A DNA stretch of 55,978 nt from JBDKGD01 sp964645125 (GTDB lineage Bacteria; Patescibacteriota; Minisyncoccia; UBA6257; 2-01-FULL-56-20), in assembly GCA_964645125.1 (NCBI GenBank), contig CAZXZC010000001.1:1-55978 (forward strand), in the 5' to 3' direction. The translations under genes were made by a program, and so were the position numbers. Every line of letters starts with the position of its first letter. The first letter of the stretch is position 1. The notes under the pieces are model-generated. The model ran no database searches. It was not told the origin of the DNA and saw only the letters and a program-made list of their open reading frames with translations. Shown one piece after another: positions 42,573-51,241 of the stretch.

Positions 42573-43133
42573 TTATTTTTCATCAATATATTCACACCAC
42601 GCATGATATATTATTTCGTGAACTTCTTGAATTCGTGCGGTTTCAATGCTCGGCACAGCAATACATACGTCTATATTGTTTTTTTCTTCCATTCCTTTTT
42701 TGCCGGTTAATAAAATCGTTTTCATTTTATTTTTTTTTGCACTCGCAAGTGCGGCTCGTATATTAGGGGACGATCCGCTTGTTGAGATCGCCACCACCAC
42801 ATCATCAAACTTCCCCAAGCCTTCGAGCTGCCGCGCGAATATCTGCTCAAAACCATAGTCATTGCCAATGGCGGTAAGCGCTGAAGTATCCGTCGTTAAT
42901 GCTATAGCGGCAAGCGGTTTTCGTTCAATGCGATATCGTCCAGTCAGCTCTGCGGAAAAATGCTGAGCGTCGGCTGCGGAGCCACCATTTCCACACACAA
43001 ATACGGTTTTGCCACCTTCAACCGCTGCTCGAATAAGGTCAGCAGCCTTCTGGATGGGCTCTGCGAGCGTTTCGCTTGCTTGAATAGCAACTTGTATATG
43101 GCGCGCAAATGCTTCGCGGATACTACCTTGCAT
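42573..43133 (-). CDS. gmhA: Sedoheptulose-7-phosphate isomerase GmhA
   Basis: A 186-residue SIS-domain isomerase, the first step of the heptose pathway. VFVCGNGGSAADAQHFSAEL (44-63), the central ALTAIGNDYGFEQIF and ISTSGSSPN are the family motifs, and the C-terminal EVHEIIYHAWCEYID holds the expected active-site His. The length is typical. It is co-directional with the kinase gene, 27 nt apart. Confidence 0.93.
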   Translation of the reverse strand: MQGSIREAFARHIQVAIQASETLAEPIQKAADLIRAAVEGGKTVFVCGNGGSAADAQHFSAELTGRYRIERKPLAAIALTTDTSALTAIGNDYGFEQIFARQLEGLGKFDDVVVAISTSGSSPNIRAALASAKKNKMKTILLTGKKGMEEKNNIDVCIAVPSIETARIQEVHEIIYHAWCEYIDEK

Positions 43134-43182
43134 GGCGTCATTGTATCCTTTTTTAGTGGTATTTCAAAGCGTCCCGCTCCTT

Positions 43183-44136
43183 CTACGAGCGTTTTGCGGT
43201 GGTTGTTTTTATATACCACTCTATCGTGTTTTTTAATCCTGTTTGAAAATCAGTTTTTGCTATAAACCCAAACTCTTGCCGTGCGCGGGTAATATCGAGC
43301 ATTCTACGGGGCTGTCCATCTGGCTTTGTAGTATCCCATACAACCTCTCCTTCATACCCTACTAATTGTTTTATTACTCCCACTAATTCTTTTATAGAAA
43401 TTTCAGAGCCTGAGCCGATGTTTACGGGTTCTGCTTTATCATATTGTATCGCGGCAGCCACAATTGCCTCGGCTGCATCTTCGACATATAAAAACTCACG
43501 CGTGGCACTACCAGTCCCCCATACCTCTACTTTTGTTTTTCCTGTTTGCTTTGCTTCAAATACTTTCTTAATCAGTGCTGGGATAACATGTGAACTTTCC
43601 GGGTTAAAGTTATCGCCTGGTCCGTATAAATTTACTGGTAAAAGATAAATCGCATTAAATCCGTATTGCTGTCGGTATGATTGCGCCTGTACGAGCATCA
43701 TTTTTTTGGCTAACCCATAGGGAGCATTTGTTTCTTCAGGGTATCCATTCCAGATATCATCTTCCCTGAATGGGACGGGGGCAAATTTGGGATAGGCGCA
43801 AATAGTTCCAATCGCCACGAATTTTTGTACATTTGCTTGGCGGGCAGCCTCTATGAGTTGCGCTCCCATAATCAGATTGTCGTAAAACAACTCTCCTGGG
43901 TGCTCGCGATTAAAACCAATACCACCAACCTTCGCGGCCAAGTGAATAACAATATCCTGATTTTTCACTGCGCTTTGACAATTTTCCCATATACGCAAAT
44001 CGCATTCGGCGGCACGTGGAACATATATATTTTCCTTTGTTGCCCCACTTTCTAAAAGCTTTTTTATTATCTGAGTACCCAAAAATCCATTGCCTCCCGT
44101 TACTACTATTTTTTTACTCCGTATATCTATCTGCAT
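43183..44136 (-). CDS. fcl: GDP-L-fucose synthase
   Basis: A 317-residue epimerase/reductase that turns GDP-4-keto-6-deoxymannose into GDP-L-fucose. The NAD(P) motif is TGGNGFLG (13-20). HLAAKVGGIGFN and the catalytic Tyr140 and Lys144 (APYGLAK) are diagnostic. The usual GSSCIYP is GTICAYP (110-116), so Thr111 or a neighbour takes the place of the catalytic Ser. It is paired with gmd 16 nt upstream. Confidence 0.92.
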   Translation of the reverse strand: MQIDIRSKKIVVTGGNGFLGTQIIKKLLESGATKENIYVPRAAECDLRIWENCQSAVKNQDIVIHLAAKVGGIGFNREHPGELFYDNLIMGAQLIEAARQANVQKFVAIGTICAYPKFAPVPFREDDIWNGYPEETNAPYGLAKKMMLVQAQSYRQQYGFNAIYLLPVNLYGPGDNFNPESSHVIPALIKKVFEAKQTGKTKVEVWGTGSATREFLYVEDAAEAIVAAAIQYDKAEPVNIGSGSEISIKELVGVIKQLVGYEGEVVWDTTKPDGQPRRMLDITRARQEFGFIAKTDFQTGLKNTIEWYIKTTTAKRS

Positions 44137-44152
44137 CGATAATTGCGCGCGC

Positions 44153-45175
44153 TTATGGAATGTTTATTTTTTGCGCATCACCGTGCAATCCATGCTGTTC
44201 AAGATCGTGCTTTACCATTCGTGAAACCAACCCATCAAGCATAACTTTTGGCTCCCATCCAAGTACGCGCTTTGCCTTTGAGGCGTCGGCAATAAGGTCC
44301 TCTACTTCTGATGGCCGGAAATAGCGTGGGTCAATTTCTACATACTCTTCCCACTTTGAAATACCAATCACCCCAAATGCCTTTTGTAAAAAATCTCGTA
44401 TCGAGTGGGTTTGGCCGGTACCTATTACAAAATCTTGCGGGACATCTTGTTGCAACATTCGCCACATCGCCTCGACATATTCGGGCGCATATCCCCAATC
44501 GCGGCGAGCATCAAGATTTCCTAAGTATAATTTTTTTTCTTTTCCCGCGAGTATTCTTGCAATTCCCTTGGTAATTTTGCGGGTTACAAAGGTTTCTCCT
44601 CGACGCTCTGATTCATGGTTAAAAAGAATTCCATTTACCGCAAACAGCCCGTATGCTTCGCGATAATTTTGAGTAACATAATAGGAAAATACCTTTGCAA
44701 CTCCATACGGACTTCGGGGGTGAAATACTGTTTGTTCATTTTGCGGTGGCGGTGTTGCCCCAAACATTTCAGAGCTTGATGCTTGATAAAATTTAACGTT
44801 TTTTCCAGTATCTTTTTGATAGTCTTTTATTGCTTCTAAAATTCTCAGTGTCCCTAAGCCAGTAATTTCTGCCGTGTACTCTGGTATATCGAAACTTACT
44901 CGTACATGAGACTGTGCACCAAGATTATAAATTTCGTCTGGATGAATTTTATAAAGTAATTTTCGAAATGTGTTGCCATCTGCTAAATCACCAAAATGCA
45001 AAACCAATCTTTGGTTTTGTTCGTGTGGATCTTGATACAGATGATCGATGCGAGTTGTATTGAGTGTTGAGGCACGGCGAATAACCCCGTGAACTTCGTA
45101 CCCCTTCGAAAGTAGGAGTTCGGCCAAATAAGAGCCATCTTGACCGGTTATGCCAGTTATAAGGGCTTTTTTCAT
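44153..45175 (-). CDS. gmd: GDP-mannose 4,6-dehydratase
   Basis: A 340-residue dehydratase forming GDP-4-keto-6-deoxy-D-mannose. ALITGITGQDGSYLAELLL at the N-terminus, QASSSEMFGATPPPQNE, SPYGVAKVFSYY with the YxxxK pair, and NHESERRGETFVTRK are near-identical to the family consensus. The length is slightly below the usual 345-375. Together with fcl it makes GDP-fucose for the GT10 and GT11 enzymes. Confidence 0.96.
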   Translation of the reverse strand: MKKALITGITGQDGSYLAELLLSKGYEVHGVIRRASTLNTTRIDHLYQDPHEQNQRLVLHFGDLADGNTFRKLLYKIHPDEIYNLGAQSHVRVSFDIPEYTAEITGLGTLRILEAIKDYQKDTGKNVKFYQASSSEMFGATPPPQNEQTVFHPRSPYGVAKVFSYYVTQNYREAYGLFAVNGILFNHESERRGETFVTRKITKGIARILAGKEKKLYLGNLDARRDWGYAPEYVEAMWRMLQQDVPQDFVIGTGQTHSIRDFLQKAFGVIGISKWEEYVEIDPRYFRPSEVEDLIADASKAKRVLGWEPKVMLDGLVSRMVKHDLEQHGLHGDAQKINIP

Positions 45176-45191
45176 TTCTGTATCTTATACC

Positions 45192-45812
45192 CTACTGTGT
45201 ACCACCTGTCTTGAGTTGTTGCAATAGGGCTGCAGTACGAGTATCTGCTGGCCATTTCTGCACTATTTTTTCTCCTATTTCTATGGCCTTGTCTTTCTGG
45301 CCCTGGGCACGATAAATACCAAACAACCCATACAGGCTCTGTGGTCTGCCTGGACCTAGCTTTTCGCTTAACTCAAAATAGCGCTGTGCTTGTTCAAGAT
45401 ATTCTTTTTTCCCCGTTTGGTCATACGCGGTCGTATGAATGAGCCCGAGCACATATGCGTCTTGCAGAAAGCTCATCCCCTTCTCCCTTTCGATGATCGG
45501 ATCAAAGTAGCTTCTCAAGAACGAGATAACTTCTTTTGTTACTTCAGCCTGCTTCCCGTTTGTTTGCACTAAACTCAATACGACGCTTGCAGTGTTTCGC
45601 ACTACCTCCTCTTGTCCAATCGGAGAGGCTGCATCAAGCGCGGGAATTAGCTTGTTTTCAAATTCTGCTAGCGATTTTGCATCTCTTACAGAGCGCAGTG
45701 CTTCTATAAAAGCAATAGATTTGTTATACGGAAGATACGAGCCCCAATATATTCCAACAGCAATCAAGCACGCGGATCCGATGGCAATAATCTTTTTAAC
45801 TTCGGTGTTCAT
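45192..45812 (-). CDS. Membrane-anchored TPR-like protein
   Basis: A 206-residue protein with one N-terminal membrane helix (IIAIGSACLIAVGIYWG) and helical repeats of TPR type (QAQRYFELSEKLGPGRPQ and KAIEIGEKIVQKWPAD). It follows the O-antigen ligase-like gene by 5 nt. Many bacterial ligases of this kind carry TPR repeats in the same chain or next to it, so it is probably an accessory subunit for acceptor binding; this is inference. Confidence 0.7.
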   Translation of the reverse strand: MNTEVKKIIAIGSACLIAVGIYWGSYLPYNKSIAFIEALRSVRDAKSLAEFENKLIPALDAASPIGQEEVVRNTASVVLSLVQTNGKQAEVTKEVISFLRSYFDPIIEREKGMSFLQDAYVLGLIHTTAYDQTGKKEYLEQAQRYFELSEKLGPGRPQSLYGLFGIYRAQGQKDKAIEIGEKIVQKWPADTRTAALLQQLKTGGTQ

Positions 45813-45817
45813 AGTGG

Positions 45818-47164
45818 TTATTGGTTTGATTTTACGCGATGCACGACCATTGTTGTTTTTGAATAGAATAATACTAATCCTGAAACCATTATGAGATTGA
45901 TATATATTGGCAACACGTCAAATAGCGCAAGCGCTTGTACAAAATAGGCACTCATTAACCCAAGCAGCAGCGGTTGAGCCACGTGATGCTGCTTCATATT
46001 TCTTATAACTGACCACGCAAGTGTACCCAAAAACCCAAGATACGAAAGCGTGCCAATAATTCCTGTTGTTGAGAGATAATCGAGTAGTATATTGTGCGCG
46101 CGATCAAACCAGGTTTCGGTAGTTTGATTGGGGTTAAAGTGCCGAGGATCAAAGTGTTTATCAAATGCCGCACTAAAGTTTTCTGGTCCCCAACCAAAAA
46201 ATGGATACTCTTTAAACCCTGCCCATGCCGAACCCCAAGTCCATATGCGAGTCTGGAGACTATCTGCTCCAATATTGATATCGAGTAATCGAGCCCCTGG
46301 TATTTTTTTGTCAGCAATAGTGCCACGGATACTATATAACCCTCCATATATAAGAATGCACGCTCCAAGAAATCCAAGCAGAGGGAGTCGTGCTTTTTTT
46401 ATTTTCAATGCTGCGAATAAACCACCTACTGCTACCCCCGCAATCAGACCTACAAACGCACCTTTTGTTTGCGAAAGGATAAAGAAGAGAAAAAAGAATG
46501 CGATAAGTGTTCCATACGCAATTTTTGTCCAAATATTTTTTGCTTCCCCTAATAACCACCCAGCATATGCCATCACAAACATAAGGTAGGGTGCAACATA
46601 CGCGGGGTTGCCCAGCGATCCCTGAAATCGATTCCCGGGACCAAACAATTCCTTTATAAGATTGAATTTGTCAGCACCATATGGCCCAATAAACCCAGGT
46701 TGTCCAGCTGCAGCAAGTACCCCGTAAAGTATCATTCCTACCCCTGCTGCGAGTGATACCCACAATGCCATACGCCACTTTTCTAGGGTGTCGAATAAAA
46801 GTGCCGCCAAGAAAAACCAGGCGTAGTAATGAACCATCTGAAATGCGCCTTCGCCACGTTCGAAGTTTGACCAAATTGCCCCGTGTGGATTATCGGCAAG
46901 TATCGCAGCCAGACAAAACGCAGCAACAAACAGAGACAGGCCTAGAAATACTGGGTGTCGCTTTATTGCATCAAAGCGCTTTTTGAACTCCCCGGCTGGT
47001 GCTTCAAACCCCCACCACAACACAGTTGCGATACCAGCTAAACCTACACAGGTTCGAAAAAAGTAATATTTACCTCCAATAAACGGGAAAAATGTGCCGG
47101 TTGCCACAATAAGTACACTTAAAAGCGCGCCATACAAGCAATACTGGGCAATAGTTTTAAACAT
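45818..47164 (-). CDS. O-antigen ligase-like membrane protein (WaaL/PglL type)
   Basis: A 448-residue protein with about 11-12 membrane helices. ADNPHGAIWSNFERGEGAF (about 91-109) and the large outer loop around WGPENFSAAFDKHFDP to FDRAHNILLDYLSTTGI (about 330-375) are the Wzy_C/ligase signatures, with the essential-type His in AHN. It attaches finished glycans to an acceptor on the outer side. CPR bacteria are generally thought to lack LPS, so a protein acceptor such as the surface protein at 403-3795 is plausible but unproven. Confidence 0.87.
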   Translation of the reverse strand: MFKTIAQYCLYGALLSVLIVATGTFFPFIGGKYYFFRTCVGLAGIATVLWWGFEAPAGEFKKRFDAIKRHPVFLGLSLFVAAFCLAAILADNPHGAIWSNFERGEGAFQMVHYYAWFFLAALLFDTLEKWRMALWVSLAAGVGMILYGVLAAAGQPGFIGPYGADKFNLIKELFGPGNRFQGSLGNPAYVAPYLMFVMAYAGWLLGEAKNIWTKIAYGTLIAFFFLFFILSQTKGAFVGLIAGVAVGGLFAALKIKKARLPLLGFLGACILIYGGLYSIRGTIADKKIPGARLLDINIGADSLQTRIWTWGSAWAGFKEYPFFGWGPENFSAAFDKHFDPRHFNPNQTTETWFDRAHNILLDYLSTTGIIGTLSYLGFLGTLAWSVIRNMKQHHVAQPLLLGLMSAYFVQALALFDVLPIYINLIMVSGLVLFYSKTTMVVHRVKSNQ

Positions 47165-47183
47165 TGATTAATTTTAGTTTTGA

Positions 47184-48710
47184 TTATCGAGCGTATTCAA
47201 CGGCTCGAAGCTCGCGAATAACATTTACCTTTATCTCGCCTGGGTATTTTAATTCGGATTGGATGCGATTGGCAATCTCCCGAGCCATTTCAAGTGCCCG
47301 GAAATCATCTATTTTCTCAGGTACTACAAACACTCGAAGCTCGCGCCCAGCCGATATGGCGTAGGCTTGGCGCACTCCGTTAAAGTCACCCGCGATTCGT
47401 TCAAGATCGGCGAGTCGCTTGATGTAATTTTCAACCGTCCCGCGCCGTGCGCCAGGCCTACCAGCAGATAAAATATCTGCCGCAGTTACAATGTATGATT
47501 CGGGCGAAGCATATGGGTAGTCATCGTGGTGCGACTGCATAGCCCAAATAATCTCTTCTTCAACGCCATATTTTTTTAATAATTTTCGACCCAAATCAAC
47601 GTGCGTACCCTCTACTTCATGATCGATGGCCTTGCCAATATCGTGTAAAAGCGCTCCTTTTTTCGCTACATACACATTCAAGCCTAGCTCTGCGGCGATC
47701 ATACCAGCCACATGCGCCATTTCTATGGAATGAGTAAGTACGTTTTGGCCAAAACTGGTGCGGAAATGGAGGCGACCAAGTAACTGTACAAGCTCTTTTG
47801 GCAAGTCAAACACTCCTACTTCCGTCGCCGCTGCTTCACCGATACTCATCATGCGATTGGCCAACTCTACCCGCGCCTCTTCTACTTTTTCTTCAATGCG
47901 CGCTGGTTGAATACGGCCGTCTTTTATCAGTTTTTCCAGAGCGGCATAGGCAATTTCACGACGAGCAGGATCGAATGAGGAAATCATAATACTATCGGGT
48001 GTTTCGTCTATAATGAGCTCTACTCCCGTTGCTCGTTCAATTGCTTTAATGTTACGACCCTCGCGACCAATAATTTTGCCTTTTAAGTCCTCATCTTTTA
48101 AAGGAAAAAACGAGGTGGTGGTGTCTGCCACATGTGTACGTGCATAGCGTTGTAAAGCGGTGGTGATAATCTCGCTCGCCTTTTTTTCTATTTCTTCTTT
48201 TCGTTCCTTAAATAATTTTTGGAGCGTGAGGCTTAAATCTTCTTGATGAAATTGTCGTGTTTGCTTCAACAGCTCCTCTTTTGCTTGGGTAGTGGTGAGG
48301 CCCGCGATTTTTTCTAGTTGTTCGCGATGTTCATGTTCCCTGGCTTGTAGCATCTGTTCGTGCTCTGCCATTTTTTTACTGGCATGTTCCAGTGCTCGCT
48401 CCTTTTCTTCTAGAGCTATAATTTTTTTATCGAGTACGAGCGCGCTGGCGGCAACAGCTTCTTGTGCTTGCGCGAGCTGAGTCTGTGTTTTTTCTACCGC
48501 GCGGCGTGCGTCTTCACCGATCTGACGCGCCGCGTATTGTGCTTCTTTTTCTATGTGGCGGGCTGTCTCGTGAGCTGTATCGATTATTTTTTTTGCCTCT
48601 TGTTCGCTGCGGCCTGCTCCAATACGCGCGATATAACTGCGAATCCAAAACCCTACCCCCGCTGATACAAAAACACCGACCAAAAACCATGCCGTGATGG
48701 GAAGTTGCAT
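47184..48710 (-). CDS. rny: Ribonuclease Y
   Basis: A 508-residue membrane-bound endoribonuclease that starts mRNA decay. One N-terminal membrane helix (about 7-27) is followed by a long coiled coil (30-190), a KH domain (about 205-275, LKGKIIGREGRNIKAIE), an HD domain with GALLHDIGKAID (HD pair near 354) and a conserved C-terminal segment (GEIKVNVIRE). It is the gene before the O-antigen ligase-like gene, 19 nt apart, and divergent from gpmI. Confidence 0.96.
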   Translation of the reverse strand: MQLPITAWFLVGVFVSAGVGFWIRSYIARIGAGRSEQEAKKIIDTAHETARHIEKEAQYAARQIGEDARRAVEKTQTQLAQAQEAVAASALVLDKKIIALEEKERALEHASKKMAEHEQMLQAREHEHREQLEKIAGLTTTQAKEELLKQTRQFHQEDLSLTLQKLFKERKEEIEKKASEIITTALQRYARTHVADTTTSFFPLKDEDLKGKIIGREGRNIKAIERATGVELIIDETPDSIMISSFDPARREIAYAALEKLIKDGRIQPARIEEKVEEARVELANRMMSIGEAAATEVGVFDLPKELVQLLGRLHFRTSFGQNVLTHSIEMAHVAGMIAAELGLNVYVAKKGALLHDIGKAIDHEVEGTHVDLGRKLLKKYGVEEEIIWAMQSHHDDYPYASPESYIVTAADILSAGRPGARRGTVENYIKRLADLERIAGDFNGVRQAYAISAGRELRVFVVPEKIDDFRALEMAREIANRIQSELKYPGEIKVNVIRELRAVEYAR

Positions 48711-48798
48711 AGGAATAGATTGATGAGATGTGATTTCATACCCTTGTACTTCAAGTGTAGCGGACTCTGCACAAAATACCTACTTATCACGCAATGGG

Positions 48799-48804
48799 TA
48801 TAAT
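48799..48804 (+). promoter_or_regulatory. -10 box 8 nt before gpmI
   Basis: A perfect TATAAT is followed by 8 nt and the gpmI ATG at 48813. This predicts a leaderless transcript. No Shine-Dalgarno is present. Confidence 0.55.
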
Positions 48805-48812
48805 ACTTATAT

Positions 48813-50342
48813 ATGCGACGAACTGTTCTATTGGTGGTGCTTGATGGATTTGGACTTGGCCCCCAAGACCATTCAAATCCAGTGTGGGCAGCACAACCAA
48901 AAACTCTTTTGGGCCTGATGCGCGACTACCCCACCACCAGCCTGCAAGCTTCTGGCATTGAAGTGGGGTTGCCGTGGGGCGAGATAGGAAACAGTGAGGT
49001 TGGGCATTTAACTCTTGGGGCAGGCAGGGTGATGTACCAACACTTTCCACGCATCACCATGAGCATTCACGATGGGTCATTTTTTAAAAATGAAGCGCTC
49101 ATGAACGCACTAGCTCATGCCAAAACACAGAATCGCCCTATTCATTTTGTAGGGCTCTTAACTGACGTACCAGTACACGCTCATATTGAGCATCTGCAGG
49201 CGCTGATGAAGGCAGCAACTGATGCGGGCGTACCTTTTTGGCTCCATTTATTCACTGATGGGAAAGATAGCGTGCCGCACAGCATTACCAAGCTGCTTGC
49301 GCGAATTCCCCAAGAACGAATCGCCAGTATCAGCGGCAGATACTACGGCATGGATCGCACTGACAACTGGGACTTAACAAAACAGGCACGAGCAGCAATG
49401 ACGGGCGAGGTTGCCGTCTCTACTAGCTCAGTCGCTACTGTTATCGAGGCGCATCTAAACGGCACTCAATCCGAAGAATTTTTACCGCCGGTTCGACTTG
49501 CGCAAGACGGTGCAATCACCAATGGAGACAGCGTGTTTTTCTTTAATTTTCGGGAGGATTCGATGCGTCAAATTGGAGAAAGCTTTTTACTCCCTGGCTT
49601 TTCGCAGTTCCCCACAACACCTCTGACTGATTCATTTTTTGCAACAATGACGCGCTATAAAGCAGAGTTTGTGTGTCCTGTTGCCTTTGATACACAGGTT
49701 GTTACCCACCCCTTGGCTGAAGTTTTGGCAAGCGCAGGCAAAACACAGCTGCGCATTAGCGAATCATACAAGTACGCGCATATCACCTATTTTTTCAATG
49801 CGCTCACCGAAAAACCATATGCAAATGAGTATCGAGTACTTATCCCCTCGCTTCAGGTGACCAATATGGCAGAGCATCCGGAGTTGCGCGCCCGCGAAAT
49901 TGGGGATCGAGTCTTGCAGGCTCTGGCTGAGCAGTCATTTGACTTCGTGCTTGTGAACTTCCCGAATGGCGACATGATTGGGCACACTGGCAATTACGAT
50001 GCATGCGTAAAAGCAGTTCAGGTACTCGACGAACAGTTGGCGCGAATCATGGAGACGGTCGGCGGTAACGGCGCGATTGTGTGCATTACCGGCGATCACG
50101 GCAATGTAGAGCGAGTGTTTAACCCGGTAACTGGCAGGCCTGACACCGGACACGATCCCAATCCTGTGCCCTTTATTCTTATTGCCCCCGAACTCAAAGG
50201 GCATCGATTTTTGGTTTCAGAAAATCTACAGAACGACACTGGTGGCACCTTGGCCGATGTGGCCCCTACTCTTCTTGATGTAATGCAAATTCCAAAGCCC
50301 CCCGAAATGACAGGGATGAGCTTGTTGAAGTCGCTCATTTAA
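48813..50342 (+). CDS. gpmI: Cofactor-independent phosphoglycerate mutase
   Basis: A 509-residue glycolytic enzyme interconverting 3- and 2-phosphoglycerate with a phosphoserine intermediate. The manganese ligands and nucleophile are visible: Asp11 in LLVVLDGFG, Ser61 in GEIGNSEVGH, ISGRYYGMDRTDNWD, and ITGDHGNVE near 425. The length is normal (about 510). It is probably monocistronic, bounded downstream by the inverted-repeat element at 50357-50480. Confidence 0.96.
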   Translation: MRRTVLLVVLDGFGLGPQDHSNPVWAAQPKTLLGLMRDYPTTSLQASGIEVGLPWGEIGNSEVGHLTLGAGRVMYQHFPRITMSIHDGSFFKNEALMNALAHAKTQNRPIHFVGLLTDVPVHAHIEHLQALMKAATDAGVPFWLHLFTDGKDSVPHSITKLLARIPQERIASISGRYYGMDRTDNWDLTKQARAAMTGEVAVSTSSVATVIEAHLNGTQSEEFLPPVRLAQDGAITNGDSVFFFNFREDSMRQIGESFLLPGFSQFPTTPLTDSFFATMTRYKAEFVCPVAFDTQVVTHPLAEVLASAGKTQLRISESYKYAHITYFFNALTEKPYANEYRVLIPSLQVTNMAEHPELRAREIGDRVLQALAEQSFDFVLVNFPNGDMIGHTGNYDACVKAVQVLDEQLARIMETVGGNGAIVCITGDHGNVERVFNPVTGRPDTGHDPNPVPFILIAPELKGHRFLVSENLQNDTGGTLADVAPTLLDVMQIPKPPEMTGMSLLKSLI

Positions 50343-50356
50343 TGAAGTTTATTTTT

Positions 50357-50480
50357 GACTAACTCCGATACCTTTCGAAAACAGCTTCATTTTTTCTGCA
50401 GAAAAAATGAGCTTCTCCCTCATAAAAATTTCTGCTGAAATTTTTACTCCGGCATGTTCCGAAAAATATCGGAGTTAGTC
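50357..50480. repeat. Three-way structured inverted-repeat element
   Basis: A 14-bp perfect outer stem (50357-50370 with 50467-50480) encloses two long palindromes: 50388-50409, a 22-nt perfect palindrome, and 50424-50445, 9-bp arms around TGCT. The parts form a cloverleaf-like fold on either strand. It starts 14 nt past gpmI and could act as its terminator, but the symmetric shape is more like a small mobile palindromic element (MITE/REP type) or a structured RNA. No encoded protein was seen. Confidence 0.8.
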
Positions 50481-50529
50481 ACGGCATATAGCGGATTATA
50501 TGTAGCTTCCCTTTTTCTGTTTTTTATGG

Positions 50530-50535
50530 TATAAA
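50530..50535 (+). promoter_or_regulatory. -10-like box 8 nt before the holin-like gene
   Basis: TATAAA is followed by exactly 8 nt and the ATG at 50544. A leaderless message is predicted. Confidence 0.45.
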
Positions 50536-50543
50536 GGTTCTAT

Positions 50544-50894
50544 ATGCATGCGATCGGTAAGATCATCATTATGTGGGCAGCGAATGTCCTGGCTCTTTTG
50601 ATTGCTACGTATTACATTCCTGGTTTTCATGTGCGGTTTACCCCCGAGGATTTGCTGGTGGTCGCAGCAATATTAACGCTTTTGGGCTTAACCATTCGGC
50701 CGCTTCTGACGCTGTTGTTTGGTCCGGTTATTATATTGACTTTGGGGCTGGGCTTGATTATCGTAAACGCTATTGTGTTAAAGGTTTTGGATGTGTTGTC
50801 GCCAGCAGTTACTATTACGGGCATTATGCCGTTGGTGTATAGCGCTATTCTTATTGGAGTTATTAACTTTTTATTCCACGCCACCGAGCGATAA
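50544..50894 (+). CDS. Phage_holin_4_2-like four-helix membrane protein
   Basis: A 116-residue protein with four hydrophobic helices, including WAANVLALLIATYYIPGF and ILTLLGLTIRPLL, as in the widespread Phage_holin_4_2 (YvlD-type) family. Despite the name, these are chromosomal membrane proteins of unknown role, and no phage genes are nearby. It precedes secG by 12 nt and is probably co-transcribed with it. Confidence 0.8.
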   Translation: MHAIGKIIIMWAANVLALLIATYYIPGFHVRFTPEDLLVVAAILTLLGLTIRPLLTLLFGPVIILTLGLGLIIVNAIVLKVLDVLSPAVTITGIMPLVYSAILIGVINFLFHATER

Positions 50895-50906
50895 TATTTT
50901 TCTTTT

Positions 50907-51122
50907 ATGACACTCTCTCTTATTCAAATTGTTTTGGCAGTGCTGATTGTGGCATGCATTTTGCTCCAAGAGCGTTCTTCGGGTGTCTCGAGTTTTTTGG
51001 CAGGAGGTTTTGATGGCGGTGGATACCAGACTCGTCGCGGCATGGAGCGTGTTGTGTTTTATGGAACCATTGCGTTGGTGGCTGCATTTGTGCTGTTGGC
51101 ATTGTGGCAAGTGCTTCGGTAA
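50907..51122 (+). CDS. secG: Preprotein translocase subunit SecG
   Basis: A 71-residue protein with two membrane helices separated by a Gly/Ser-rich loop. LIQIVLAVLIVACILLQERSSG followed by FLAGGF and TRRGMERVVFYGTI is the SecG pattern. It assists the SecYEG channel that would export the surface protein at 403-3795. Confidence 0.87.
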   Translation: MTLSLIQIVLAVLIVACILLQERSSGVSSFLAGGFDGGGYQTRRGMERVVFYGTIALVAAFVLLALWQVLR

Positions 51123-51228
51123 AGACCGGAATTAAGAAGTGGGAATAAAGAATTAAGGTTTTATACAGAATGCACCTTTGTATTACCCATAATTCATACT
51201 TCTTTATTCATTATTCTTGTCTTTAGGA

Positions 51229-51234
51229 TATACT
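51229..51234 (+). promoter_or_regulatory. -10-like box 7 nt before the peptide-binding protein gene
   Basis: TATACT is followed by 7 nt and the ATG at 51242. The spacing matches the leaderless-type promoters of gpmI and htrA within one base. Confidence 0.42.
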
Positions 51235-51241
51235 TATCTTC

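Noticed and set aside
50544..50894. Phage holin as a sign of a prophage
   Set aside because: The family is a common chromosomal one, and no phage structural, integrase or lysis genes are nearby.
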